Made by a program: the position numbers and the translations under genes
In this document: positions 13,304-27,500 of the stretch, piece after piece
Layout of the letters: the number at the start of each line of letters is the position of its first letter
Numbering within the stretch: the stretch's first letter is position 1
The notes under the pieces: generated by a model
What the model was told of the DNA's origin: nothing
Databases searched by the model: none
What the model saw: only the letters and a program-made list of their open reading frames with translations
Source of the DNA: Crotophaga sulcirostris
Lineage: Eukaryota > Chordata > Aves > Cuculiformes > Crotophagidae
Length of the DNA: 64,000 nucleotides
Reading direction: 5' to 3'
Assembly: GCA_013397455.1 (NCBI GenBank)
Contig: VYZB01000133.1
Location: 439,314 to 503,313, forward strand

Positions 13304-16300
13304 GTACAGGGAGGAACACTTGATCCTGAGCCTCTGAAGTGTCAAATGCTGTTTGCAAGATGCTGTGCTGTCACAGCAATCAAGAGACAGGTTCTCAGCA
13401 CCTTGTGGATGTGTGGAAGAAAAATTTGCAGCTAAAGCATGGTCTGAGAATGGCTCTCAAAAATCTTAAACCCCTGAGCTTCCCACATTATTTTTTCCTA
13501 AGAGTTTTATGAACTCTAGAAGTGAACTTCAGCAGAAGTTTTTACTTCATGTTAAACCTTGCCAGTTAACTTGGAGCAATTAGTATCTTAAAGGATTAAT
13601 TTAGGCATTCTCCAGACATTTAATCAAAACTAAAGGCATATGGGGGCTAATTTTGAATTATGGGCAGTAAGTTCTAAATATCACATTCCCAGGAGGAAAG
13701 TGATCTAAGAATGGAAGTGAATACAACTGAAGTAAGAAAATATGCTGGGTGGAAGGCAAGAACAGCAAAAACATTCTAGAATTACAAAGTTTGCAAATTG
13801 TGAAGGTGGTTGAAACAATGCTGATTCTGTAACTGAAAGCATCACCTGTGACTTGTTGACATTTTATTGAACAGAAAACTGAAAACGATACTTCCCTTAC
13901 TGGTAGAAATACCTGTCAGAGTCATTGGAGACTTATTGAAGTACAGAGAGACAGAGAAGGCAAACAAAACCCCCTCAGTGTTATCTGGGGTCTTGAAAGC
14001 TGCAGTCCCCTCAGCAACAGGCTCTTGTGCACCTTGCTGGTGGGGAACAGCAGCGATGTAGCAATGCTGATCGGTCACAGTTTGGGCTCTTGGTAAAGCA
14101 GGTGACGGCTCAAAAATCCGATTCCCAGGAAGAGAAGCTTATGTTGAGATTTTTTTTATTAAATCCCTTTTGCAGCAAAACTTAGAAACATGCTGGTCTG
14201 AATTGGTAGAAGATAATCAAGATTTTTTTGCCCTCTCAACTCCTTATGCAAATATCAGCCTGCATTCTTACTATTGAGAGTCACGTAGCTGTGAATCATG
14301 GTGGCTCTGTGGAGCTACAGAGATGTATAATAAAAACAAATTAAAACATATTTGTTCTAAATTCAGGAGATGACTCTCTGAAACTAGAAATACAAAGTGA
14401 ATAGTAATACAAAGCACATTTTAGATCTTGAAACACTTCAGAAAGGTGATGAAAGCTACTCTGATGTTAAAAACTGGTGTCTCTCAACAGTATTTTGAGT
14501 TTTCTTAGGACTCAAAAATTTCTTTTACATGTCATAATGAAGGAGTACAGTCATAGCTGATATCTGATTTTTAATTTGTTCAAAATGAATTATACACTCT
14601 TATCCTGTAGGTGACCCAGCTTGAGCAGTTTCTTCTTTCTCCTCATTAGAAATCCCCATGGAAGAAAGTGAGATTGCTACATACAAAAGAAAACCCTTGC
14701 CTGAAAATTCTTCAGGTTTCCTTTCAACAGTGCTGCTAATTGGTATTATTGGAAGATATGTCATCTACCTAGAACACGGATTCTTCTTCCTGCTATTATT
14801 GCTTGTTAACATTCACTTCCAAATAATTTTATGAAAAAAAATCCCTTTTAATGAAACTGAAAATAGAAAAAAGCAATGATAAGATTTCTGATTAAAGGGC
14901 TATGCTCAAGTATAACTAACATAAGGAGTTACCAACTCCAACACAGGAGTCTCAATCATGAGTTTATTATATCTGCCACTACCCCCATAGTACAGGTGAC
15001 ACTAAAAGACAGATAGATTGGGAAGAGGACTGACATCCATTAGGCAGCTCTTTGGACTTTCTAATTTTCATAGTAGGGGTATTTGCTATCCTGTGTGAAA
15101 AAAAAGGCTCAGTTGTTATCCCTAGAACTAAGCAAGCTGATGTATTGTTAATCTAGTCTGAAGCTTTCTGTTCTTGACCCAGTCCTTACACCCATTCACT
15201 CCTCTTTTCTAGATAATACTTGTCATATTTTCTTCTGTTTCTCCAACTCCATATGTCTCTACACTTCCAAGACAGGAATTCAGAGTCAAATTATCTTGAC
15301 AGTTTCAGGCAACTATTTTGACCCACCTTGATGAAGTAGTTAGGAAAAGGCAAATAGGTAGATATTGTGACCAGTACCTACCACAGACAAAGAGGTAGCA
15401 AACTATGCTACCTGTTCTAGTAAGAGCTCAAATAACTAGATGTGTAAATGGAAACTGCAAATCCACAGATTCCCCCCTCTACTTCATCAAAGCAGCATGC
15501 ACTTTCATCTTAGACAAAAAAATAATGCAGTCATCCTTTTGGAACAGATTAGTTTTCTGTGCCATATAGCCTTATGAGTTCTCAGGCTGACTAATCCTTA
15601 ATCTGCAAAGCGTGGACACTGAAGATATTTCAGTGGCTGCATTTCAGAACTGTAGGGGCTTGCTGAGAATCTGCTGCCAAACCATCAGCCCAGGTGACAC
15701 TGTCCACTAGCTGGCTTCCACCTTCTTCCAGGAGAAGGCAAAGCGCTTCAGCTCTACATGGAAACAGGCTTTGAATTGCTTTGAAAACTTTTGATATACA
15801 GAAAGGTGAACAACTTTTGAAATTGTACTAATATATGTCACCTAATTTACAGATGATAGGCAGTGCATAAATCTAACCTAAACATTGATTCCGTTGTCCT
15901 TTGATAGATAAACCTAAAGGGATGAAGGGACACTCTTTTCAAATTGTTTTAGCATAAACAGAAATACTAATTTATGTTTCTCAGCACCTTGAAGTAGAGC
16001 TGCATTCTGCTCCTAGCATTGTCTTCTAAACAACATAAAAATTATCAGAAGGGGTGGATTATGTCTACAGAAATCAACCGTAATACTGCCTACGGAGTCA
16101 CGTTCATCCCCATTTCCCTATTTATATTTGCTAGTGCCTTTCAAAAACTGATGGATAAATTGGCTTAGCAATCACTGTCCCTGCCTGATGTGTCTTGATG
16201 GAGGCTGACAGTTGAAGTGATTTAGTTTTTGTTACAGCATAAAGACATACCTTTTTTTCCTTTTCCTTCCAGGGGATAATAGACCTTGTCATAAGTTATT

Positions 16301-18910
16301 AAGTCTTCTGACTTAAAAAAAAACAAAATTACTCCCCCTCTCTCCCTTCCCCTTTGGCACAAACATAAAATGGTATTTACAGGTCATACGCATCTTAGAG
16401 GGCACTTCCTCTGGGTCTCACAGGCTCATACCAACAATAATAATTAAACTCTTTGTTGTAAATCTAGCACTTAGGAAAGGAAACCACGATGTTGTCAGGT
16501 GGGATCTTCTCCAGAGAAGAACAAATTTGTCTGGTTTTCCTGTGGCCACACTGTTTTCTCCTTATTTAGCCCCAGAAAGATGGGCAAGATAGGTTGGTCA
16601 CATATAGTGGGGTGTTTTATTAGTATTTATTTATTACTTTGGGGAACCTGTGTGTCTCCAGACAAGTCAGATTGAGGGCTTCTTGTCTAAATCCCTCTGT
16701 TTTATCTACATCCTTTCTACTTTCTGAGTCAGCCATCAATCCTCACTCCCACACACATTTAACTTTTCTGTTTGGAATTGAAATTCCCCCTGAATGAAAA
16801 ATGTGACCAGATATTTTCTAAGATCAGAAATGGTAAACAGCTGTCTAGTCAAGATGTAACAAGCTGTTACTGCAATGTGTAAAATACTTCTCATGGGAAA
16901 ATTTGGGTTGGTATCTTATGCTGCAATTCAGAGAACTGCAGGCTCCTGTGCTGAAGGGGCTTCAGGTACTCATGGACAAAGTGTTGCTACAGGTACTGCT
17001 GGATATCTAAGAACTGGATGCATCCTATTTGATTTTAAACATACTTCTTCAAATCCTCTGTCCAATACATTCATTTATCCTGCTAGTTTGGTATATATCA
17101 TTATATGATACAATATTATTAGCAATTATTAGCAATTATCATACTGGGATCCTGATCGGTACAATACCTACAGTGTTCTTTATATAACTTTATTAACAAT
17201 ATTTTAATGGAACCAATAGACTATAGTGTTCTTAGTATCACATTCTCTCCTCTTGGTCTTATTAAATGGTATGAAGATTCCAGGTTCAAATTACAAATTT
17301 ATCTTGTGAAGAGGAGTTATAATAATACAACAAAAGAAAGCTAACTCCTGAATTAATTTAAAAGACTGCAATAAAATCCCAGTGTTCAAAAGGAAACAGT
17401 CCAAAAAGGGAACATGTTTATACAATCCCAGGTCTTGTTCCCACACACAAAACTACTGACATAACACTTGGTTTTCTTTGCTGAAGTCATGTCAGCTAGA
17501 GCCCTTTATCAAAATTTTAGCAAAAGCAGGTGAGTTTTCCTTATTTTCTGCAGAACTGCCAAGTAACTGAGAAGATACCATGCACTGCAACCTAACAGCA
17601 CTGATACATAAAAAGATTAAAGGAAAAGAAAACATAAAGCTTGACCCTGCCAAGTACTAGTTTTTTATTGAATCCCAAGACAAGAAGTGAAAGTCTTGCT
17701 TTGCCATGGTAAATATCTGTGTACTTGCCACAGAGGGATTGGACTAACTCATATTTTCCCCTGTAATCCAGAATGGTGTGGTACTATGTGATCTGTAACT
17801 AAAAATTCTGGTGCAAAACTACTTCACTGCTGCGCTAGTTAATGTCGAAGTGATACCCTGTGGTGTTCCATAGCTCGACAGTTCCAAATATTTTCAAGCT
17901 GTAATTTTGTAGTTTTAATTGTCTTCAGTAATAGACAATAGGGAAATTTGATTGAGATAACAGGGATATTTCTGTATTGTCTTCACTTTGGACTGTCATT
18001 TCCTTTTCTCCTGATTCTGTGAGGTGATTTTTGCTCGAGAACTTTTGCAAACGGAATTGTCTGTGCTTATTTTTGAGAACTTACACATATGCTTTCAGTC
18101 TGTTTTATTTTGACATCCTCCCCCCCAAAAAAAAATTAGATCACAAATGATCCCTGGCATTCTAAATGAATTACTTATTGATCTATGAGTTATTGTGTAT
18201 GATTTCAGCCAATCCAGCAAGCTTCAGAATTAGAAGAAAAATAACAAATAATTGTCAGTAGTAGATAAATTCAGAAAGATGAGTTAAAGGTATTGTATTG
18301 ATAATGACTAAAACAGGAATTTAAGTTTTTGAAAGTCCAAGATACCACCACAAACTAATGATGAAGGATAAAATTACCTTGTTAAAGAAGAGAGAAGAGA
18401 TGCAGAATGCATAATACTGCTCTCTTTTAAGTGGAGTAGGAAGACAATTCCATGCTAAACCATGATATTGAAAAAATTACCAGCAGTAAAATTGTCAGAA
18501 TATTCTTGATTTTAGTTGCAGAGTATAGGCTCTGACTCTGTTGGGGTTATGCAGATGAGCAGGAATATTAGCTTGTTGGAGTCTGTCTCCCTTGCTTGTC
18601 ATTGCAGCTTTACGTTTTGTGTCTTGTTTGTTTACTTGTGACCTCAGCTACATCTCTGTGTTAAAACTCATCCTAATTCTGATTTCGTTTTTACTGCCTC
18701 TATGCCATTCTTACTTTAGAGGAATTCCTGAATTTTAAAAAAAAGCAAACATGGATAAACTAGGTATTTTCAGACTTACTTTTTAGGCAGAAAATCTGAC
18801 CCCAAAATAGTCATTTACTTATGGCTTTGGCAAGTCAGCCCTAGAGCTAATTATCAGCTCTATCTAGAAACAGACCAAACGAATGAGTGAGCTAGAAATA
18901 GAGTTTATGG
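13304..18910. other. Unique AT-rich DNA; no gene recognised
   Basis: About 5.6 kb with almost no open frame above 60 codons and no recognised repeat. The one small oddity is a 10-bp tandem repeat (ATTATTAGCA, two copies plus a partial third) at 17115-17139. Confidence 0.6.
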
Positions 18911-18975
18911 GACAGACCCTCACCTGAAGTCAGTGGAGTTGTGACAACTCCTATGGGCTGCAAAGTGTCTGAATT
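18911..18975. repeat. Possible ancient amniote palindromic repeat
   Basis: 'cagaccctcacctgaagtca' followed by 'gtggagttgtgacaactcct' resembles the recurring amniote motif 'GATCAGGCCCTCACTGAAGTCAATGG...'. The centre is a hairpin with perfect 8-bp arms, GGAGTTGT and ACAACTCC, at 18935-18951 around a single G. Assignment rests on memory of similar reptile sequences and is tentative. Confidence 0.33.
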
Positions 18976-19189
18976 TCCGGTTCTGCCACTAAACATTGAC
19001 TTGTACATAACGAACATCCTCATGACATCAAGTCAAGATTTAATAGAAGTTTAAATGAAAAAAAGCTGCCACGTGTATAAGGTTTTGATTCAACCAAAGA
19101 ACATAAGTCCTATGCATTCCAATAAACAATGGAAGTGAAAGTACTTTTGTCTGCACACTTTCCCCAGTGAGAGAAGTTGTGCCTGAAAA

Positions 19190-19720
19190 ACAAAAGGAAG
19201 AGACAGGAGCAAATACTCTTGCAACGATATTTGCATATTGTTATTAAACAGCCAACCTTTACATAATGAAGGGCATATTTACAGTGCTGCTCAAATTGAT
19301 TGCTCTAGGGCTGTTTTATGATATTAAAATATTTATAAACCGACTTTAATTCAGCATCTGTCACAAAACTCAATGGAAATCCCGATTACCATTTCTCTGC
19401 TCAGATGAAAGGCAATCATACATATGTATTGACATTCAACTAACACTATTCCCTAAAAGGTTCAATTGTTTAGCATGACTGCCAAATCATTAAATAAGGG
19501 CATAGGCTGGCTTTATAAATATTGCTGACTGTATTCAGAATGCTATAGAACACATCTGAGTTGTACTATCTAGGTAAATGAAATTGCTTGTCCCCTCCCT
19601 AGCACTGTCAGGCTTGAGATAAAATGGAATGATAGAAATCAATTTTTAGGCCTGTCATCCAGGGTATCTTTCACAAGCCTTAGCTTCAGTAAAAATAAAA
19701 ATACAGTCAGAATTTAGGGA
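19190..19720. promoter_or_regulatory. Candidate conserved non-coding / enhancer element
   Basis: Dense transcription-factor-type motifs sit in a simple-repeat-free, AT-rich stretch with no coding potential. An octamer site ATTTGCAT at 19229-19236 is directly followed by ATTGTT, a Sox-type site, at 19237-19242. TAAT homeodomain cores and a TTTATAAATA stretch occur downstream. This texture is typical of deeply conserved enhancers in gene deserts, but conservation cannot be seen from one sequence. Confidence 0.22.
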
Positions 19721-22700
19721 CAGTATCCCATGATACTATTTGTTAAATTGTGGTTTTGAAACATGATTTAGGCTCAGGTCTTTCTCCTTTATTCATGAGC
19801 TGGAAGAGGAAACATAATTCTACATTTTTGTCAAGTATTTCCAAATTTCACTACTTAAATTGAATCAGTAACTGAAATAAACTTGTTGAATAATGACTTC
19901 TTTTTTGCACCGCAGGAAGAGGGTACAGCCCTTCTGACTGAGTTAGCAAGTCGATAAAGTGGATTTTCAGAATTTGACAACTTACTTCTACCAGCTTAGA
20001 GGTCTGATAGCATTAACACTGTGACAGCAAACATATCCTCCCCCCACCCAGGGTCCTAAGTTTCTCTAAAAATTGCGTAGGAGCCTTGGTTAACCCTTGC
20101 TTTTTTTGCATACAGGGCTGACCAATTAACAGCTTTGGGTATTGCATTCTCCAGCCCAAACTGTATCCAGTCTCGGTATCTCTTTAACAACGGGTGTTTT
20201 GCACTGACGTTTGGATCCCATGCATTCGGGGTGAGTTACAGGCAGACAATGATCTACACCCCCTGGTGAGGCCCCTGTACCTGAGTGCAAGCTGTCTCAG
20301 TTTCAGTTAGGGCTCTACCCCTTCACAACCTCCCTTCAAGCACCTAAATCTGCCATTGAAAAATGCACCTTAATTCCAGTAGGACTCGCAGCCCCCATGG
20401 CCTGCCTGAGTTACTAGAGGCATTATTGATTCACAACACAACAGTACCCCCTAACTGCCCATTTAAACGAAATTCGGCTGCTCCTCGTGATCCCTTTGCC
20501 TCTTTCACAGGTGCCTGATCTGTGACTGCCTTATCTTTAGCAGACAGTAGTGGAGGACTTGACCCTTGGTGTTACCTTAACTAAGATTACCGTCTAAAAG
20601 TGAAGATTAGAGAGCCCTTTGTCTCAATATAAACAAAGGTCTCCTTTCACTGTCCTTGTAAAACAGTACAAATATAGGAAAGAAAATGCTTTTTCTTTAA
20701 CATTTCTTCCATTCTTACATATCATCAGTTACATACGAGGTGGGAGTAACAAACATAGGGTTTGGAATCTAGCCTGGCTATGAAGAGCTGACTGAGAAAT
20801 TATTCTGCCTCCTGAAGTGCGCCAATTTGTTCTGACCTCCTTGACAGAGAGCAGATTTGGTACCCCACGATCTCACTTTGAGTGTTACCTTTCAAACATA
20901 ACCACCCATAAGTTTACACTGCCATCAGTTTTGAAATATGGTGCTGTGAGAACAATTTACACTATTTGACAGGCTACCACAAGCCATCTTAGCCTCTTTT
21001 TAAATTTGCTGTTCGGAGGAAATGAGTTCTTACCACTGTTACCAAGCTGTAAAAGCCTCGCTTTGAATGACAAAAGCATGCATGTCACAACAGTGCGTGA
21101 GCAATGTGGAAATATTCTGCAAGGTTTTAGAGAGAAGAGCTGGGGGTCTCAGAGCTTGGAGGGCAGCCCGTGACCTCGACAGCATCAGAGGGCAGCTGAG
21201 AGCAGCCTCGAAAATTCAAAGGATTAGAGATCCTTTGGAGCTCCTTTGGAGCTCTGGAGTCTGGGTTAAAACACTTCTCTCTTTGCTAAACCTTTTCTCT
21301 CTTTTCAATATTTTTAGCCTTTCAAAGGCATAAGGAAGAATAATACTAAAATTTGCTAAGCAAGAATTTCTTATAACAGAGGGGAGAGTTATTTACTGAT
21401 CCAAACTACTTTGAAGTCTGAAAAGATAAGCTTGAAAACTTGATTAAATGGCTCATGCCTGCAGTATTTGGGTGTTTCTTCTTGCCTGGACTATAGAGTT
21501 ACAGAGGTACCTTAAAGATCAGCAGTACAGGAAGGAAAGTTACCACACGTGTTTTACAACATAAAGATCAGGTTTGTGCCAAGGACAGGACAAGGGCTCA
21601 GACAGAACCTTTGCTTTTCAAGCAAAAGGAATGCTTTGGCATAACAGCCCAGCAGCAGAGAAAAAATCTCAGTGGCAGCAGTCTGTGGCACATGGAAGGA
21701 GAAACCAGGGAATCTGGCAAAAAAAAAGGGAAAGTGTTTGTCTAAATGGAACAGAACTACCACACAAAACAAAAGTAATCACATTTTAAATTTATATCCC
21801 AACAAGTATTATGTCAGATCTGTGTCAGACCACATTGAAAGGAACAGAAGGCAGCTTTGCCTGATACACAGGAAACTAAGTAATTATGAAAATCTGGGTT
21901 TTTTTCGTGGTCTTTACACTGATTCAGTCTGGGATAGTGGGCAAATTACGAAGTGGCGAGTACTTAGCTGCTACAATGGACTCCCCTGATTAATTCACAG
22001 TTATAGAGCACTGTGAGATGGCACTCAGCAGAAAAATGTTTTAGGAAGAAAAGGGTGCAAAATTGATAAGACTCAGTGTGTTTGTCCTAGATTTTCTGTA
22101 ATTAAAATTGGCAGTTATTTGCTATATAAGCACTGGTAGAACTGCTGCAGCATATAATTAAAAAGAAAGAAGAAGCAACTATGTCTGACAAATGCCTTAA
22201 CAAGTCATGATTTTATTCCACACCGTGTCTGCTTTGTAATGCCCATCATCACAATGTGAATAACTAATTGGCACCTGTGTGGAAGTGTCTCTATTTGGCA
22301 ATAGGCATCTAGAAGAAAATACCTTCTTTGCAAACAATAAAAATACCAGTGGAAAGATTTTTTTTAAATACCATACCGAATGCAGCCTGAACAAATGAAG
22401 AGTCATGATGTGATTTAGTGTAACACCAACGGTGAACACAACTCTAAATTATTTTTGCAACCTGTTCTCAGAGTCCCAAATTGCATTTTTACTGTCTGCA
22501 TTCCTAATGATGGTTGATACATCCCAGGGAAAAGAAAATACTGATCTCTTTTATCTTGATTTAGTTACTGGGCGGGGTTCTTTTACATAGTCAAGAGCAA
22601 TAAGAACAACAAAAATAATTCTGCTTTTGCAATATAATAATGTAAATATATTCAATGAAAAGTAGAAATCACTGCTCATGAGCAGAAAGCTTTTATAGTG

Positions 22701-24039
22701 GTAATTTAACCTGGCTGTTATTTACCCTATAAAATTGTCTCTATGTCTGAAGCTGTTTTTACTAGGAAGATCAGAAAAGTTTTCTTGCCATTTTAGCTGT
22801 CTATAAGGAAAGCAAACTAACAAAAGTCAAAAACTATGCTGTGCAGAGAACAGAAATGGTAAAGTTCTTAGAATACCTGCAAATTTGCAATGCTTAGGGT
22901 ATTTATTTCCATTTCTAAACTTAGGAGTTTGGAGAAATAAATAGCATCAGATGGACACTAGAACAACTGTAGTCTGTCAGTTGATTTTCTGACCTAAAAA
23001 TTTGTTTATTTACATAATTATCAGATTCAAAATATACTGTGCTGGTGGCAACTTGTAGATAGATGTCATGGTTTCCTAAATGTCTGGTGTGGGAGGAATG
23101 TGATGAACATCTAAATTTCGCACATCATAATATATAGATTTCTAGAATTTGGACTGGAATTTAATAGTAATAGCTGTGAGGCTTATGTACTATGAACATT
23201 TTTATTTAATTAATCACAACTACTTAAAGGCATATTTCCAGCTGGTTAAGTATTTTTTTGCGACTGAAGGTGCATCTGACTGCAGACAAAAGCACTTTTA
23301 TTAGTTCCTGTTCACATTAGGAATCCACTTCCAGGTTTTACATAGCAGAAACCTTCTGAACCTTTAGGTAAAGCAGAACCAGTTGGTTACAGGTTGCCCT
23401 CAGGCTGTGCAATGCTGTTCCACGAGAGCTTAAATACAAATTACAATCTTCGTAAGAGAGCCTCTGCAAGGACCACGTGAAGAACCATGTCAGAAATCCT
23501 AAGCAAAACCTTCCCTGGCTGGGAACTGGACCCTTAGTTACAGCCTTTCCACACTTAGTTAAGGTAAAGTTCAATTCCGTGCTAAAGACAACAGTAATGT
23601 AACAGTGAACCAACCTTGGGCAGAAGTGGATTGAAACAGTGCTGAGATTTGAGCTAGAAACAGGACTTTCAGATTCTACACTTTTCTTCTTCTCTGGCAA
23701 AACAAGGTCATTCTTGCTCATACATTTTTCCAGTGCCTACTCCTGGAATTTCTTAAGCAATGGGGCTTTTCACTTGAAAGAATCTTTTCTTTTAACAGAT
23801 ATACAATGGGCTGTGGCCCTCTTACATCTAATTGTTATTCTGACAATGTTCAGAATGTCTGCTTGGGGGATGTCAATCTCCTCTGTGATTTCAAAGATAT
23901 TTTACCATTCACTGATGCCCTTGACAATACAATTCCTCCCCTCAGAAGCCGGGAGTGCAGCAGCAGCTTAGTGTAAAGGAATGTGAGTATAATACATATT
24001 ACATATTTCCTGAAAATGACATTTTAAAAAAACCCATTA
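19721..24039. other. Unique non-coding DNA
   Basis: No gene or interspersed repeat is recognised with confidence. An 11-bp tandem duplication, TCCTTTGGAGC twice, lies at 21231-21252, and its GGAGCTCC centre is palindromic. The stretch 20040-20560 is less AT-rich than its surroundings but has stops in every frame. Confidence 0.55.
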
Positions 24040-24310
24040 AGTTTGCAAAATCTAACACTTTGAAATTAGAAAATGCCAGAATGAAGGTTTCCAGTGCAAT
24101 CTTTGTTCAGATCCCCTCTGCATATGCCTTTATGACAGTCTTTAATTACAAGATCAAAGGTTCTCACAGGTCCCCTGCCCCAGTTAGTGCACCCATTGGA
24201 TTGTACCTACGGAGTGGTGACTGTTCAATAGTGCTTTTCATCCTCCCCATTTATTGCACAGTCTCCTATGCTTTATTTAAAATACACCACCTTTACTGAA
24301 TATGGAGTTA
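24040..24310. promoter_or_regulatory. Candidate conserved non-coding element
   Basis: Repeat-free sequence with clustered TAATTA, AATATGG and TTTATGACAG-type motifs. The plus-strand frame running through it has no recognisable protein. It is suggested only by its texture of unique sequence rich in homeobox-like cores. An alignment between birds and mammals would settle it. Confidence 0.15.
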
Positions 24311-24399
24311 AAGGCCAGTCTACTGTATTCATAATGCTATGTCTTGTTTCTTTGTGAATACATTCATATTTATATCAGTCATGTGAAGAGAGTTGCATT

Positions 24400-24500
24400 C
24401 CTGCTCCGTTTTACACATGGGAAGCAAAGGCACAGGTGTGTTATTCTGAATTAGCCTTAGGTGTCCAACCCAAGAAACAAAGTTGTATTCCAGAGTATTT
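24400..24500 (-). repeat. MIR SINE relic, core in reverse
   Basis: 'gctccgttttacacatggga', 'agcaaaggcacag' and 'ccttaggtgtccaaccc' follow the order of the antisense MIR core: CCATTTTACAGATGGGGAAGC, TGAGGCACAGAGAGG, then CCTAAGGTCACACAGC. This places a minus-strand MIR here. The 3' tail to the left and tRNA-like head to the right are too diverged to place. Confidence 0.5.
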
Positions 24501-27500
24501 AAAGTTTGATATCAATTTATCTGCCAAGGACACCTGCTATATTTGCTAGTAATCCACACTTCAGCAAATCAGACACCAAATATTAAATGAGGTACCCTTA
24601 AAATGAGGAAGCTGATTTTTTCCCAAGAGTGAATAAATTGCATTATTGTACTTCAGTGTAAACAAAGTGCACTCCCAAGACACAAGCACATCATTTCAGC
24701 AGCATTCCATTTTCATTCAAAAAATGGAATAGATTGAATTATGCAGTCAGATACCAGAGTCCTTGGTAACTTTTCTCTTAGAAATTCTTTCTCTTATTCA
24801 AAATCTTGTCTTTGCATGATTAAATAATACACTTGTTTGTAGCCATAGGATGCCTGTCTCCAGGGGCACTGCAGAATAGCTACAGTAGTTTCACTAGCTA
24901 GCAAGTCTAAATACATCTGTGCCAGGAAAAAAATACTGCACACTTGAGTTGTGACAGACAGAACAAATGTTCCCTAATTTTCTGTTGGAGGATTTGCAGT
25001 TTTCCACTTGAGTTGATGATGCTGAAATGAGGATTTTCACTTTTTGAATATGACATAATTTATGAGGAAGACATGCAGTAAATATTTCAGCTGGAGTAGG
25101 TTTAAAATTAGCTCAAGCTCAAAAGGTTTATAAAGTAACTTCCGTCTTTCTGGGAATTAAGCTCCATGGGCTTGGATGGGTCAATGATGAATGAATCCCT
25201 TCCCACAGTTTCCCGCATGCCAACTATTCAATAATTCCTGCAAGTTTGGAGAATGCAATCCTTTCACCTAGCACAGTGAGGGTAGGGAGCATACAACCCA
25301 CAGAAAATTAGGTATTGTTTACATCTGTGAAATCTTGCCTTGAAAATGCCCACCCAGCCTGAAGGTTTGCATATCTGCCCTAAAATTTATCACCTCCTAG
25401 ATCTGAGAAAAGTCTGTGGCTCAGTGCCTTTTCTTCCTAAACAGCATGTGCCAAATATCTCTTAGGACTCTTCCAATAAAGACTTTTAATTCCCTGCAAA
25501 TTGCTTGAGATGTAATAGGCCTGTTAAAAATCTCAGCTTGCCCAGTTCTGTGTACTTTTTACCAGCTTTGTGTACCTTTTTGTACAGTTTTGTACCTATT
25601 CTTATGTCAACGCCATTGACTTCCTGTCTTGTTTTTCCATAAACCTCCTCTAGACCGAACCCGTGCATTGCTACAGAACAACTCCACGCTGACTGCATCT
25701 CTGACAGCATTCAGAAAACCATTACATCCTGATGTTCTTAAATGAAGAGTTCATATCTGCCACTGGCTATTTTTGTGCTGTCATAGACAAGTCACGCAGT
25801 GGCTTTAGAAAGCTGTGACAGATTTGAAAGTACTGGTAGGATTCTGCTATAACACCATTTTTTCAAGGGCTCTATTCCAAGCTGGTGCGTTAATCCTCCA
25901 ATGTTGCCTAGCATCAGTGCTGGATTCCTTCTGCCTGCCTGCAAGGTAGCTGGCAGATTTTTATAATTCTTTTTATTATTCTCTTGCACCTGAAACAAAT
26001 AATAGATGTGCTTTTTCCATTCCAGGATTCAGAGCACAGTTAACTGTGGTTTGTAAGCTTCCAGCATATGAAGTTTAAAATCCATTTGGATACATTTTCC
26101 ATCTTGGAAGGCAGTGCACCAGCCCTCTAAACTTCACCAGTGGTTGTATGTGGATTTGGGGAGCAGGGTCCATTTTTTTCTTATGCTAAATAGAAAGCTG
26201 CTAAAGTTACTGTACAGTTAAATCCTCATTATATATGATATTAATAATTTTGCCACTAGGACAGTCTGTTCTGTTAACTAAGTTCACTAATCTGAACACA
26301 CTATTTTGGATTTATACTATAGAGGGAAATCTCTGGGAAAAGTAATGAAACAATCTAGATTCATTGTTGTCTCTGCTTTTGTGGCACAGAGAGAGGGAGA
26401 AGAAAATGTAAAGGAAGAGAATTTGCATCAGAATAACTGCAGTACATTCTGTCACTGAAAATGCAGATGATCCTTTCTGGATTCTTCCAGTATCTCCATG
26501 TTTCTAAAACGTCATCACAGTTTCAAAATGGTCCACCCATGATAAAAAGGCTCATTTTTAAATGTCAGTAAGTGCACATTGATATTCCAGGAATATAAGG
26601 AGCGCTTTGGTGCTGCAGGTCATGTATTTTCGTTATCCATCATCCCTTAAAGATCCCTGGAATACCTCTGAATTCCTCAGGAAGCAGAGGAAGGACTGGT
26701 GAAAGGTCTTTGCAGGCAGGTCCTACAAAATGCAAGGTGGTTCTTAAAGAGGACAGGTGATGTACATGTTAAAACTCCTGGATATACTGTGACTTGAATT
26801 AAAGAACTTGGCATTAAAAGGTGTATTTCTACCACGTGGAACTGTTGGAAAATATATTGTTAAAATTTGTCTTTCCCAGGCATTCATGTGCAACACGGTG
26901 ACAAATTTCTTACTGTGTTTTTACTGTTTATGCAGCCCCTGTACACTCAGACAGTATCAGCTCTGTACATTCATGTGCTCCCAGACTGAACCTGTTCAGA
27001 TTGCATTACCAGGTGAATCATTGAGCAGGCACCTGTACAAGACATTATTAGTCAGCCATTTCAGCACGCTCTCTATCACAAGACCACAAAGATTTTAGAT
27101 GTGTACACTCCAAGCCACACTACATCTCCACGCACATTACTCAGCAAATTGCTTCTTGTTATTTTATTATATTAAGCAGCAGACTAGCTCATGCTTAAAT
27201 TAGGAGATTAATTCCCCTGCAATCTTTTTCAGGGTTTATGGATTTGTCATCAAGATTTCATGGCTGCTATGATGAATTGCCATTAAGACATCATCCTCAA
27301 AAGAACAAAAAAGAGCTTTCATACCCGAGCAATTCTGAAAATAAAAGGAGACTTTAAAGTGAAATGACTCCTAGGAGGATATTTCTTACTACATCCAGAG
27401 ATACTTCTTTTTGCTAAACATTTTAAAGCTTGACTTCTGTGACATAGAAATGAAGATATTACACTGCATTTAATCTATTTGACATCACAGCCTTCAGTCT

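Noticed and set aside
25548..25600. Clustered TTTGTAC / GTGTAC words
   Set aside because: Irregular spacing and only a few words. No defined repeat unit, CRISPR-like array or known site.
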